Of a stretch of DNA of 64,000 nt, positions 26,229-35,707 are shown piece after piece (the first letter of the stretch is position 1; every line of letters begins with the position of its first letter). The stretch is taken from positions 1-64,000 of the forward strand of contig CAZBRD010000003.1 in NCBI GenBank assembly GCA_964494205.1. The letters run 5' to 3'. Both the position numbers and the translations under genes were made by a program. The notes beneath the pieces are model-generated. The model had not been told where the DNA came from and did no database searches. It saw nothing but the letters and a program-made list of their open reading frames with translations. This DNA is from JBBTCX01 sp964494205 (GTDB taxonomy: Bacteria; Planctomycetota; Phycisphaerae; UBA1845).

Positions 26229-28058
26229 ATGCGTGCATTTATGCGACTGGGTACAACGACCGTACGCAAACGTGCGGTCGTGGCGGTGCAAGTCGCCGTC
26301 CTGATGGTGGTCTTGCTGGGGTTCGCGGTGCTGACAGTTGACGTCGGCGCGCTGTACAACAACAAGGCGGACCTTCAGCGAACGGCGGACGCGGCTGCCT
26401 TAGCGGCGGCGGCGAGACTCGTCGACTACAGCGACGGGGAAGATCCGGTTACGGTTGCGCGCGAGACCGCACTCGACTACACGGTGCGCAATCCGGTATT
26501 CGGGAACAACGTGTCCATCGACACCGGTTCGGACGTCGTGTTTGGACGCGCTACTTACAGCAATTCGACCGGACAATACACGTTTACAGAAACGGAAGTC
26601 GCACCTGACGCGGTTCGCGTGCGCGTGCGAAAGACCGCCGATTCTGAAAACGGGGCGGTCACACTCTTCTTCGCCCGGATCTTCGGTCACGAAAGCACCA
26701 ACATGAGTGCGGAAGCGTTGGCCGCTGCCATGCCGCGCGATATCGCGGTTGTGGCGGACCTCTCGGCCTCGCATACCGACGACAGCGAGTTTCGTAATTA
26801 TCAGCTGACAAACATCAACATGTTTGAGGTGTGGGATGATCTCCCGGGCGGTGACGACGACGTCTCCGCATGTGACAACGTTACGTGCGCGTCGGGCCAG
26901 GTCTGCTCGGGCGGCGCTTGCGTTGCGGCAGGTCCGGGCAACACGGCGGGTCCGTCGTGGGGCTACATGGATAATCTGGGGTGGGGAACCGCCAACATCT
27001 CGACCACCTATAACCCAACGACAGATACGGGTTTAGTTCGACTCCAGTACAACTCGAACTGGAGCGTGTCGGCGCTGAATACCTATATGCAATCGCGCGG
27101 TTACAACACCGCGGAGCGTAATGCGCTCAACAGTTCGGCGAACGATTCGAGCGGTGGTTATGCGAATCGCGTGGCTGTCGCCCTTGGTTTGGCCAACTGG
27201 AACAGCGGAATTCCGGGCGGACGTTGGAGCACAGTCGGTGCGCCGGCCGGTAATAACAACACGATGGTGGGTTCGAACGAGATGTCCTGGCAGGTTGGTA
27301 TTCTTGGGGCATCCGCCAGTTCGTCGTCGGGCATTTGGTTGGACTACATCGACAACTATGTCCGCCAGACCGGCAACGAGATGTACAGCGCGAACTCAAA
27401 CTTCCGCTATCGATACGGTATCAAGACGTTCATGAACTACCTGCTCGAGAAGCGTGTATCGAACACGCAGACTCCGGCGCTGGCGAATACCCGCACGCAG
27501 CCGATGCAGGCGGTGAAGGATGCCGTTTCGTATATGACCACGACGATTGCCGATCTGGATACAGACGATCAGATTTCGCTGGAAATCTATGGCACGACTG
27601 CGCGTCACGAGGTGAACTTGACCAAGGATCACCACCTCGTCAGCGATCGTCTGAATGCCATGCAGGCTGGCCATTATGACAGCTGGACCAACACCGGTGG
27701 CGGTATCATGAAGGGTATCCAGGAGTTGACCAGCACGCGTGCCAGAGGCACAGCCCGCAAGGTCATTATTCTGTTGACGGACGGTAACGCGAACGTGGAC
27801 TCTTCAGGCAACACCAATACCGAATCGGGCGGTAATGCCTACGCCCTGGCACAAGCCAATGCCGCGGCTGCCCAAGGAATTCGCATTTTCGCGGTTTCCG
27901 TGGGTGCTGACTCAAATACGGATTTGATGCAGCAGATTGCCGATATTACCAATGGAGAGCACTTCCATGCGGAAGGCTCCATTGAGGAATATAGCGCAGA
28001 GCTTGCGGAGATTTTTGGTCGGTTGGCCGGTCGTCGACCGGTTGAACTCATCCAGTAG
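26229..28058 (+). CDS. TadG-like pseudopilin with von Willebrand A domain
   Basis: A basic N-terminus and one helix (VAVLMVVLLGFAVLTVDVGALY) followed by NKADLQRTADAAALAAA form the Tad/TadG signature (pfam Tad). A vWA domain follows, with MIDAS-like DLSAS near residue 175 and ILLTDGNAN near 514. These are split by a long insert of about 200 residues, including a Cys cluster (CDNVTCASGQVCSGGAC). It is probably the large pseudopilin or a surface adhesin. GGAGGG 6 bases before ATG 26229 sets the start; 609 aa. Confidence 0.88.
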   Translation: MRAFMRLGTTTVRKRAVVAVQVAVLMVVLLGFAVLTVDVGALYNNKADLQRTADAAALAAAARLVDYSDGEDPVTVARETALDYTVRNPVFGNNVSIDTGSDVVFGRATYSNSTGQYTFTETEVAPDAVRVRVRKTADSENGAVTLFFARIFGHESTNMSAEALAAAMPRDIAVVADLSASHTDDSEFRNYQLTNINMFEVWDDLPGGDDDVSACDNVTCASGQVCSGGACVAAGPGNTAGPSWGYMDNLGWGTANISTTYNPTTDTGLVRLQYNSNWSVSALNTYMQSRGYNTAERNALNSSANDSSGGYANRVAVALGLANWNSGIPGGRWSTVGAPAGNNNTMVGSNEMSWQVGILGASASSSSGIWLDYIDNYVRQTGNEMYSANSNFRYRYGIKTFMNYLLEKRVSNTQTPALANTRTQPMQAVKDAVSYMTTTIADLDTDDQISLEIYGTTARHEVNLTKDHHLVSDRLNAMQAGHYDSWTNTGGGIMKGIQELTSTRARGTARKVIILLTDGNANVDSSGNTNTESGGNAYALAQANAAAAQGIRIFAVSVGADSNTDLMQQIADITNGEHFHAEGSIEEYSAELAEIFGRLAGRRPVELIQ

Positions 28059-28071
28059 TTTTCGGACTTCG

Positions 28072-28099
28072 AGACCGGCGGAGTCATATCCGCCGGTCT
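28072..28099 (+). other. Hairpin behind the tadG-like gene
   Basis: AGACCGGCGGA pairs with TCCGCCGGTCT over a 6-base loop (11 bp). It is followed by TTGATT, a weak terminator tail, and probably lowers read-through into cpaE or protects upstream mRNA. Confidence 0.55.
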
Positions 28100-28169
28100 T
28101 GATTCCCCTCAGCCGATCCCATCGCCGCAATCCCACCTGGAAGTGCAAAGGAAACGGTAAACCGGATCG

Positions 28170-29357
28170 ATGGGAAAAGACGCCCGATTCATCATTCTCA
28201 ACTCCGACGATACGTTCGCAGCCGAACTGCGGGGCATGCTGCTGCAGTTTCAGGGCGTGAAGATCATCGCGGAATTGGACGAACCCGCGCTTCTCGGTCA
28301 AGCCGTCAAGCAGTTTCCCGCCGACATCGTACTGGTAAACCTCGATCCTACACCCGAAGCCATTCTGCCCATCGTCGGCGAGGTTATCGCTGCTAATCCC
28401 AACCTGGCATTTTTCGCCACATCGTCGGTCTCAGATGGTCCGCTGATTCTCAAGGCCATGCGGTCCGGCATAAAAGAGTTTCTACCGAAGCCGATTGACG
28501 GAAAATCTCTTGGCGATGCCTTGGAAAAGATTGCCGCAGTTCGCACGGACAAGCAGACGCACGGGCAGCTGATTACCGTGATGGGAAGTTCCGGCGGAGT
28601 TGGAGCGACCACCATTGCGACGAATCTCGCCGTCGAACTGGCAGCGGTGGCGCAGGGTAGGGTGGTGCTGGTCGATCTTGATTATCGATTCGGTCAGGTA
28701 GGCACACTTCTCGACGTTGAACCAAATTACACGCTCGCTGACCTCTGCCATTCGCCGGAGCAAATGGAGCTTCAAATTATCGAGCGCGCCCTTGTGAAGC
28801 ACAGCAGCGGCGTTCAGGTACTCTGTCGTCCTTCAAGTTTCGCACAAGCAGACACCATTACAGCCGCGTCGTGCGTGGGGTTATTGTCCGCGTTGCTGCA
28901 ACACAGTGAATACGTTGTCGCGGACGGGCCCAGTCGACTCGAACCGAACGCGCGGGCTGTGCTTGACGTCTCAGATGTGAACCTTCTCGTCATGCAATTG
29001 CTCGTGCCAAGCGTCCGTAATGCGCTGCGCATTATCGAGGGCATGCGCGAGAGCGGCTATAACCTGGACCGTACTCGACTGATCTGCAATCGCATCGGAA
29101 AAGACTCCGGCAATCTGACTCTCGAAGACGTCGCCGACACGCTTGGTAAAGAAGTGTTCGCACAAATACCGGACGATTGGACGACGATCAGCGGGGCCAT
29201 CAACCTTGGGGAACCGTTATTGACTTTCGGTCCGCGAAGCAAGTCGCGGACTGCCATTCAGAAAATCGCCGAAGGGCTGCATACGCCACAAACGCAGGCC
29301 GATGATACAGATACGCGCAAGAAAGGCCTGATCGGACGTATCTTCGCCGCCAGCTGA
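28170..29357 (+). CDS. cpaE: Pilus localisation ATPase-like protein CpaE/TadZ
   Basis: The N-terminal ~120 residues resemble an atypical receiver domain (FIILNSDDTFAAELRGML ... GIKEFLPKPIDG). The rest is a ParA/MinD-type fold: GSSGGVGATTIATNLA at the Walker A place, VVLVDLDYRFG (A-prime motif). Both lysines of the deviant Walker A motif are missing (SSGGVGAT), which also happens in other TadZ proteins and suggests weak or no ATP hydrolysis. TadZ places the Tad machine at a pole. ATG 28170; 395 aa. Confidence 0.9.
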   Translation: MGKDARFIILNSDDTFAAELRGMLLQFQGVKIIAELDEPALLGQAVKQFPADIVLVNLDPTPEAILPIVGEVIAANPNLAFFATSSVSDGPLILKAMRSGIKEFLPKPIDGKSLGDALEKIAAVRTDKQTHGQLITVMGSSGGVGATTIATNLAVELAAVAQGRVVLVDLDYRFGQVGTLLDVEPNYTLADLCHSPEQMELQIIERALVKHSSGVQVLCRPSSFAQADTITAASCVGLLSALLQHSEYVVADGPSRLEPNARAVLDVSDVNLLVMQLLVPSVRNALRIIEGMRESGYNLDRTRLICNRIGKDSGNLTLEDVADTLGKEVFAQIPDDWTTISGAINLGEPLLTFGPRSKSRTAIQKIAEGLHTPQTQADDTDTRKKGLIGRIFAAS

Positions 29358-29449
29358 TCGGTCCCTCGCGAATGTTATGGTGAAGTAGGATGCGAGTATG
29401 CGCTCGCAACCGGGGGTACTTCACACGACGCACAAGGGGTTCGTCATTC

Positions 29450-30886
29450 ATGTTTGGGAAAAGAACGAGTACGACTGTGCCACCGCCGCCTGCTGCGCCC
29501 GCGCCGCCGCCTGCGGCAGCGGCGGGTAAGGGGACGCTGGGCAAGCCTCTAGGGCAAACGGCTGCACCGCCCGCTAACAAACCAAAGGTAACGAAGGAAA
29601 AGAATGATCAATTCAGTGCGCTTAAGATGCGCCTGCACCGAAAGCTGATTGACCAGCTCGACCTCACGCGCATGGTCGGCGACGAAGACACGCTTCGAAA
29701 CCAGGTCAAAGAGCTCGTCGCCCATCTGGCGGATCAGGAAAACACGCTGCTTAATTTCAACGAAAAGCAGCGCCTTATTTCCGAAGTGCTGGACGAGACG
29801 TTTGGCCTTGGACCGCTAGAGGTTTTGCTCACTGACTCGACGATCAGCGATATTCTGGTCAATGGGCCCAAGAAGGTATACATCGAGCGACGCGGCAAAC
29901 TCGAACTCACCGAAGTCGAGTTTCGCGACAACTCGCACCTGATGCACGTGATCGACAAGATCGTCAGTGCGGTCGGTCGACGGTGCGACGAAACCAGCCC
30001 GATGGTCGACGCGCGATTGCAGGATGGAAGCCGCGTGAACGCGGTCATTCCTCCGCTGGCGATCGACGGCGCGTCGATGTCGATTCGTCGATTCGGCGCC
30101 GACCCGCTCACGTGGGATGATTACATTCGCTACAAGTCGGTGACGCCGGAAATGCGCGACTTCCTACAGGCGTGCGTGAAGGGTCACCTCAATATTCTGG
30201 TGGTCGGCGGTACGGGCTGTGGAAAGACAACCCTGCTGAACAACCTTTCGTCTTTTATTCCAAACGACGAACGTATCGTGACGATTGAGGACGCGGCTGA
30301 GTTGCAATTGCGGCAGCCGCACGTTGTGCGACTTGAGACTCGTCCAGCGAACATCGAAGGCAAAGGTCGCATTTCGATTCGCGACCTGCTGGTCAACAGT
30401 CTTCGTATGCGTCCCGACCGAATCGTGGTCGGTGAGTGTCGCGGACCGGAAACGCTGGACATGCTCCAGGCTATGAATACCGGTCACGACGGATCGCTCA
30501 CCACGATCCACGCCAACAGCACGCGCGACGCTGTCGCGCGCGTTGAAACGATGGTCATGATGGCTGGGTTCGAGCTGCCGCTCCGCGCGATTCGCCAACA
30601 GTTCGCGTCCGCGATCAACGTGCTGGTGCAGGCGCAGCGACTCACCGGCGGTGCAAGAAAAATATGCAGCGTCACCGAAGTAACTGGCATGGAAGGCGAC
30701 ATCATCACCATGCAGGACATATTCTCGTTTGAGCAACTGGGAGTGAACTCGACAGGTCGAGCCTATGGGCAGTTTCTCGCTACGGGCATCCGCCCGTCAT
30801 TCCTCGATCGCTTAAAGTCCTGCGGCGCGGACATAGATCCCGCGATCTTCCAGCGACAGGTGCTCGTTAAAGATGATGTCGATTAA
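29450..30886 (+). CDS. cpaF: Tad secretion ATPase CpaF/TadA
   Basis: A hexameric GspE/VirB11-family ATPase that powers pilin assembly and retraction. After a Pro/Ala-rich, probably disordered start come the helical N-domain (LHRKLIDQLDL ... LDETFGLGPLEVLL), Walker A GGTGCGKTTLLN near residue 250, the Asp box (RIVTIEDAAEL), Walker B (PDRIVVGECRGPE) and the His box (GHDGSLTTIHANS). ATG 29450 has AAGGGG upstream; ATG 29390, 20 codons earlier, is possible. 478 aa. Confidence 0.94.
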   Translation: MFGKRTSTTVPPPPAAPAPPPAAAAGKGTLGKPLGQTAAPPANKPKVTKEKNDQFSALKMRLHRKLIDQLDLTRMVGDEDTLRNQVKELVAHLADQENTLLNFNEKQRLISEVLDETFGLGPLEVLLTDSTISDILVNGPKKVYIERRGKLELTEVEFRDNSHLMHVIDKIVSAVGRRCDETSPMVDARLQDGSRVNAVIPPLAIDGASMSIRRFGADPLTWDDYIRYKSVTPEMRDFLQACVKGHLNILVVGGTGCGKTTLLNNLSSFIPNDERIVTIEDAAELQLRQPHVVRLETRPANIEGKGRISIRDLLVNSLRMRPDRIVVGECRGPETLDMLQAMNTGHDGSLTTIHANSTRDAVARVETMVMMAGFELPLRAIRQQFASAINVLVQAQRLTGGARKICSVTEVTGMEGDIITMQDIFSFEQLGVNSTGRAYGQFLATGIRPSFLDRLKSCGADIDPAIFQRQVLVKDDVD

Positions 30887-30910
30887 GGGGTCAATGCAGA
30901 GGGAACCGTT

Positions 30911-31912
30911 ATGCAGGTGTTAGCCTCATACTCAATGCTCGCAGCGTCCGACGCGGTCATGTACGCGCTGCCTGTCGTGGGATTCATGTTGCTTTTTTAT
31001 GGCATCTACCAGGTTGTCATAGAATCGCGCGTGTCGAGCCGCAAGAAGACGCAAGAGCGACTTCGCGGAGGTCGCTCTGCGCAAGAGAAAGTGACGAACT
31101 CCATTCTTCGCCGCGGCGTGGGAGGGAGTAAGAACACCTTCGCCGACGCCATATTCGGCAAGCTGAGTTTCATCCCGCGCATGCAGTCGATGCTCGATCA
31201 GGCTGACATTGATTGGTCGGCCTCGCAGATGATGCTCAATTTGGCGGGCGGCGGTCTGCTGGTTGCTGTCGCTCTCTTCGTGTTGCAGTTCCATCCGGTG
31301 GCAGCGATGGGATGCGGCGCGGGCGTCGTATGTCTTCCTTTGTTCGTCATTAACTTCAAACGTGCCAGCCGCATGAAGAAGCTGGTCAATCAGCTTCCGG
31401 ACGTGTTCGACATGATGGGGCAGGCCCTGCGTGCAGGACACTCGCTCGCGGGTGCCATTCAAACGGTTTACGAGCAGATGCCGCCGCCGATCGCGACGGA
31501 ATTTGCGCAGGTCTATCACGAGCAAAACCTCGGCGTCAAAGTAGAGGAAGCGTTGAATTCGATGGCCCAGCGTGTGGACTCGCTAGATATTCGCTTCTTC
31601 GTCACGGCGGTCATGATCCAGCGACAAACGGGCGGCGACTTGGCTGAAGTGCTCGATAACATCAGCACGGTCATTCGTGGTCGAATTGAGCTGCAGGGTC
31701 TGGTGCGCGGATTGACGGCTGAAGGTCGTTTGTCCGGATGGGTGCTCTTTGCGCTGCCGTTCATCGTGTTCCTTGGCTCTATGGTTCTCAATCCAAAGTA
31801 TGCGAACACGCTGCTGGAGGATCCGCGCGGTCAGATGATGCTCATGGTGGCTGGCGGTATGCAGCTGATGGGTATCGCGATGATTCGCTGGATCGTGAAC
31901 ATCAAGGTTTGA
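30911..31912 (+). CDS. tadB: Tad platform protein TadB
   Basis: An inner-membrane platform protein of the GspF/T2SSF type: N-terminal helix (VVGFMLLFYGIYQVVI), a central cytoplasmic domain with LPDVFDMMGQALRAGHSLAGAIQTV ... QTGGDLAEVLDNIS, and C-terminal helices. 333 aa, ATG 30911 with AGAGGGAA upstream, 24 bases after cpaF. It works with TadC. Confidence 0.93.
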   Translation: MQVLASYSMLAASDAVMYALPVVGFMLLFYGIYQVVIESRVSSRKKTQERLRGGRSAQEKVTNSILRRGVGGSKNTFADAIFGKLSFIPRMQSMLDQADIDWSASQMMLNLAGGGLLVAVALFVLQFHPVAAMGCGAGVVCLPLFVINFKRASRMKKLVNQLPDVFDMMGQALRAGHSLAGAIQTVYEQMPPPIATEFAQVYHEQNLGVKVEEALNSMAQRVDSLDIRFFVTAVMIQRQTGGDLAEVLDNISTVIRGRIELQGLVRGLTAEGRLSGWVLFALPFIVFLGSMVLNPKYANTLLEDPRGQMMLMVAGGMQLMGIAMIRWIVNIKV

Positions 31913-31990
31913 GTTGAAGTGCCGCTCGACGGTGATTTGAAATTCTGACGGTCGATTGGCCGTTTGTGCGATAATCGAGGAGTCCGCACC

Positions 31991-32935
31991 ATGAATCTTT
32001 ATTTGCTTGGCGGCATGCTGGTGGCGAGCGTCGCGCTCATTATCTACTCGCTGTGGCCGAAGTCGAACGACAACGGCGAAGCAATCAAACGCCGTATGAC
32101 AGGTCGAAACCCGCAGGCGGCGGTGTCTGCTATTCGCAAGCAGGCGAAAGAGTCTGTGGCCAGAAAGGTGCTCGATAAGGTCGCACCGATCGCGGTTCGG
32201 CCTTCGATGACCAGCAACGTTGAGGAAATGTCGAAGCTGCGTATGCGGCTCGCGGCTGCCGGTTTGCGAAGTGACACGGCGCCGAAGACGTTTCTAGCCA
32301 GCAAGACCATCGTGGCCATATTGCTGGGAATGGCGACGCTCATCTTTTGTCTGGCCAAGTCATATGAGCTGCCGATGGTGGCGGGTGTCACGATGATCGG
32401 TATGGCGGTCGGATTTGCCTCTCCGGACTTCTGGCTAAGCATGGCCACCTCCAAGCGGGCGGAAATGATTCGGAACGGTCTGCCGGACACGCTTGACCTT
32501 CTGGTTATTTCCGTGGAATCCGGACTTGGTCTTGATGCGGCGTTACAACGTGTCGGCGACGAAATGCGGCCTGTGCATCCCGCGTTGTCTGAGGAAATCC
32601 AGATCGTGACGCTTGAATCGCAGATGGGTATTCCACGCTCGGAAGCGCTGATGAACCTGACCAATCGAACGGGCATCGATGAGGTGCGTTCGCTGGTCGC
32701 GATCGTGAATCAGGCAGAGCGGTTCGGAACCAGCATCGCTCGTGCCTTGCGAAATCAGTCCGATGCACTTCGTACGAAGCGTCGACAGGCGGCGGAAGAG
32801 CGTGCTCAAAAGACGACCGTTAAGCTGATGGCGCCGTTGATTCTGTTCATCTTCCCGGCGATTCTCGTCGTGTTGGCTGGTCCTGCGGCGCTGAAGATGA
32901 TCGAGACGCTGGGTAATACGCCGGGATTGTTGTAA
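31991..32935 (+). CDS. tadC: Tad platform protein TadC
   Basis: The second GspF-type platform protein: N-terminal helix (YLLGGMLVASVALIIYSLW), a T2SSF domain (GLPDTLDLLVISVESGLGLDAALQRVG ... ERFGTSIARALRNQSDALRTKRRQAAEERAQK) and two C-terminal helices (LILFIFPAILVVLAG). CGAGGAG at 31977-31983 sets ATG 31991; 314 aa. A terminator follows, so this is the end of the tad operon. Confidence 0.93.
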   Translation: MNLYLLGGMLVASVALIIYSLWPKSNDNGEAIKRRMTGRNPQAAVSAIRKQAKESVARKVLDKVAPIAVRPSMTSNVEEMSKLRMRLAAAGLRSDTAPKTFLASKTIVAILLGMATLIFCLAKSYELPMVAGVTMIGMAVGFASPDFWLSMATSKRAEMIRNGLPDTLDLLVISVESGLGLDAALQRVGDEMRPVHPALSEEIQIVTLESQMGIPRSEALMNLTNRTGIDEVRSLVAIVNQAERFGTSIARALRNQSDALRTKRRQAAEERAQKTTVKLMAPLILFIFPAILVVLAGPAALKMIETLGNTPGLL

Positions 32936-32975
32936 ACGCGGCGAATTCTCGCTCATATCATTGAAACGATCGCGG

Positions 32976-33009
32976 AAACCTGGTGGCTTGGTATAGCTGC
33001 CAGGTTTTT
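32976..33009 (+). terminator. Terminator of the tad operon
   Basis: AAACCTGG (32976-32983) pairs with CCAGGTTT (33000-33007), extended inward by TGGC/GCTG with wobble pairs, and is followed by TTTTT. Confidence 0.8.
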
Positions 33010-33021
33010 GCGTTTTTTGTG

Positions 33022-33136
33022 TCGCCCCATTTGGGGCTCCAGATCTTGCAGGATCGCATACCCACGGCTTCCGCCGTGGGCTAGCCACGTTTCGCCGCTC
33101 CCGCGGCTACGGATGTGTCGGGTCTGCGGACCCGAC
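33022..33136. repeat. Composite palindromic repeat, copy 2, with empty MITE site
   Basis: Ordered palindromes: GCCCC/GGGGC (33024-33037), CCCACGGCTTCCGCCGTGGG (33061-33080), GCCGC/GCGGC (33094-33107) and GTCGGGTCTGCGGACCCGAC (33117-33136). The last is the uninterrupted form of the sequence split by the 206-bp element at 16.7 and 44.7 kb. The gap 32936-33404 has no gene. Confidence 0.8.
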
Positions 33137-33404
33137 CTACGGGCTGGTATGATTCCGGCTTGGATAGCATGCCCCAAGCCCGAGCTACCTGAATTCCCCG
33201 TGCATGGCGGCGCTGCGCTTGGCCATGCCACCCACATCAACAAATCATACCAGTACTCTGCACTGCGGCGCTTCAGCAACTTATTGTGTGACTTGAGCGC
33301 GTGCAGATAGAATGGTTGGGTTGTCTTGCACCGCGCTCCAAGTATGGCTTACGTTAGACCATGAGTGGCAGACGCGTTCTGATTTAACCTATGCGAAGTG
33401 ATTG

Positions 33405-34637
33405 ATGTCAAGCACTGGCACAAACTTTGGTCAGGATTTCAAGCCGCGATTGCGGCCGATTGAACCGTTTCGAGTCGAGGACGGGAACGGGACGCCGATC
33501 GGGCTGCGCGATCGCAGCGGGATGTCGCCGGTTGTGCTGGCGATTTCCGAGGGCGCGCTTTTCCTGCTGAGCATGATGGACGGCCACAATACGCTGGCGG
33601 AGATTGAGTCGCAGTTTGAGACCAGGTCTTCGCGGAAGCTGCCGAATGGTGCATTGGTGTCGCTGGTTGGGCAGTTGGATCAAGCGCTGTTTCTTGAAGG
33701 GCCAAAGTTCGAGGAGCATTTTTCGGCGCTGCAGAACGCCTATCGCAATCGCGGCGTGCGTGCGATGCCGCACGCTTCTGAGTTGGGTATTGTCGACGCG
33801 TCGGGTTCGATTTTCAGAGATATGCTGGAAGGCGTCGAAGCTCGTGGATTGGGCGGCGCGATTCAGGGTTTGATCGTGCCGCATCTGGATTATGAGCGCG
33901 GGCGGCCATGCTATGCTGCGGGGTATTCCACATTGCGAAATCGAAAGGTGCCGGATCGGGTCGTGATATTGGGGACGAATCATTTCGGACGGTCTACTTC
34001 GGTTGTTGGAACTGCCTGTGCTTTTGAGACGCCGTTGGGCACGACGACTGTGGATCGCGAACTACTTTGGGGATTGGAAGCTGAGTGCGGTTCGCTGACT
34101 GAGTTTGAGCTCGACCATGCACGCGAGCATTCCATCGAGCTACAAGTTGGGTGGCTGCAACATATCTTCGGCGCAGAGAACTTTGAGATGCTCGCGTTCT
34201 TGTGTCCAGACCCATGCGGGCCGACAGGTACGAGTCCGTACGATAGTCGCGGCGTTGACCTTCGCGTGTTCGCCGATTCACTGCGATCCTCGCTGAATGA
34301 CGGCAAGGACACGCTGCTGATTGCCGGTGCGGATTTCAGTCATGTGGGACAGGCGTTCGGGGCTGATCCTGTACTGGATGTGGGTTTTCTGGAGACGGTG
34401 GGGCGGCGCGATCGGGAAGCCATTGAATGGCTGGGGCTTGCAAATCCGGAGAAGTTTGTCGCGTGTGTGGCGGTCGATGACAACTCGACCAGAATCTGTA
34501 GCATGGGGTGCATGTATGTGCTGGCTACTTTGCTGCCGCAGGCCAAGGTGACGCAGCTCGGGTATCACCAGGCGGTCGATCATGAGTCGCAGACCTGTGT
34601 GACTTGTGCTGCATTGGCATACACTTCAACATCGTGA
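33405..34637 (+). CDS. Memo-family protein (AmmeMemoRadiSam system B-like)
   Basis: Residues ~155-410 form a Memo domain, related to class III extradiol dioxygenases: GLIVPHLDYERG, VILGTNHFGRS, DHAREHSIELQVGWLQ, LLIAGADFSHVG. The His/Asp residues at the presumed metal site are present. The first ~110 residues are an extra domain (VLAISEGALFLLSMMDGHNTLAEI...) of winged-helix, PqqD-like appearance, often fused to bacterial Memo proteins. The AMMECR1 and radical SAM partners are not in the window. Start ATG 33405 (TTG 33402 adjacent). It overlaps lpxK by GTGA, so the two are translationally coupled. Confidence 0.88.
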   Translation: MSSTGTNFGQDFKPRLRPIEPFRVEDGNGTPIGLRDRSGMSPVVLAISEGALFLLSMMDGHNTLAEIESQFETRSSRKLPNGALVSLVGQLDQALFLEGPKFEEHFSALQNAYRNRGVRAMPHASELGIVDASGSIFRDMLEGVEARGLGGAIQGLIVPHLDYERGRPCYAAGYSTLRNRKVPDRVVILGTNHFGRSTSVVGTACAFETPLGTTTVDRELLWGLEAECGSLTEFELDHAREHSIELQVGWLQHIFGAENFEMLAFLCPDPCGPTGTSPYDSRGVDLRVFADSLRSSLNDGKDTLLIAGADFSHVGQAFGADPVLDVGFLETVGRRDREAIEWLGLANPEKFVACVAVDDNSTRICSMGCMYVLATLLPQAKVTQLGYHQAVDHESQTCVTCAALAYTSTS

Positions 34638-35674
34638 ATCTTGCACAATGGCATCGGCGTGTCATAGAGGGCCGGGGGCTGTCGACGTGGCCGGTGCGCG
34701 CGGGGCTGCGTGTTCTCGAAACGATCTACCGGTTTGGCGTTGACGCGCGCAACGCGAGGTTTGACCGTTTCGGCCCCAGCGTTCTTCTTGATAAGCCGGT
34801 TATCAGTGTGGGGAACATCACCGTCGGCGGGACCGGCAAGACGCCATTTGTTGTTTATCTGATTGAACGGTTGAGAGCGGCGGGGCGACGGCCTGCGGTG
34901 CTTGCGCGCGGGTATGGCGAGCGCGCTGGGGTTCCGAATGATGAAGAACTGCTGATTCGAGGGCGATTTCCGGATTTGCTGTATGCGGCGCATCGCGAGA
35001 GGGAGCGCGGGGCGGAGACGGTGAAGCCGGGCGCGCCCGATGTCTTTTTGTTGGATGATGGATTTCAGTACCGCAAGCTCAAACGAAACCTGAATATCGT
35101 TCTTATTGATGCGACGTGTCCGTTTGGGTTTGAGCATGTCTTGCCGAGGGGTTTGCTGCGCGAGCCAGCTCGATCGCTGGTGCGGGCTGATGTGGTGGTG
35201 ATTACGCGGGCGGATTTGGTGAGCGAGGCGGAATTGGAGCGGATTTCAAGAGTCATTCGTTCACATGCGGCGTCTGCTCCGGTGCTGAAGTGCCAGCATG
35301 TTGTCACTGGCGCTGAGTGGATTAAGGGCGGCGAGGTTTCAGATGGGTTGAGGGGAAAACATGTGACGCTGATGTCGGCGATCGGCAATCCTGGTGCATT
35401 TAGGCGCACAGTTGAATCGATGGGGGCGACGGTTTTGAACGAGGTCGTTTTTCCAGATCATCATTCATACGATCGGAGTGATCTCGATCAGTTAGAAAAA
35501 GCGATGAAAGCCTCGTCGAGTTCGATCGTGGTTGTAACCGAGAAGGATGCGGTGAAGCTTCGAGAGTTAGATCATCCTGTTCTGGAGCGAACCGCGTTCG
35601 TGCGAGTCGCGATCGAGTTTCAGGGGAATGACGCTATAATTCTCGACAAGTTGATTAACGAGTGCTTCAAGTAA
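34634..35674 (+). CDS. lpxK: Tetraacyldisaccharide 4'-kinase LpxK
   Basis: LpxK phosphorylates the lipid A disaccharide precursor at the inner membrane. Walker A is in GNITVGGTGKTPFVVYL (about residues 57-73), followed by LARGYG and the DDGFQYRKLKRNLNIVLID segment typical of the family. 346 aa. The start is GTG 34634, whose last bases overlap the stop of the Memo gene (GTGA). It shows that the organism makes lipid A, hence an LPS-type outer membrane. Confidence 0.93.
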   Translation: MNLAQWHRRVIEGRGLSTWPVRAGLRVLETIYRFGVDARNARFDRFGPSVLLDKPVISVGNITVGGTGKTPFVVYLIERLRAAGRRPAVLARGYGERAGVPNDEELLIRGRFPDLLYAAHRERERGAETVKPGAPDVFLLDDGFQYRKLKRNLNIVLIDATCPFGFEHVLPRGLLREPARSLVRADVVVITRADLVSEAELERISRVIRSHAASAPVLKCQHVVTGAEWIKGGEVSDGLRGKHVTLMSAIGNPGAFRRTVESMGATVLNEVVFPDHHSYDRSDLDQLEKAMKASSSSIVVVTEKDAVKLRELDHPVLERTAFVRVAIEFQGNDAIILDKLINECFK

Positions 35675-35707
35675 GGTAGTGCCCGCCTTGTGGAGATTTA
35701 GTTCGTT

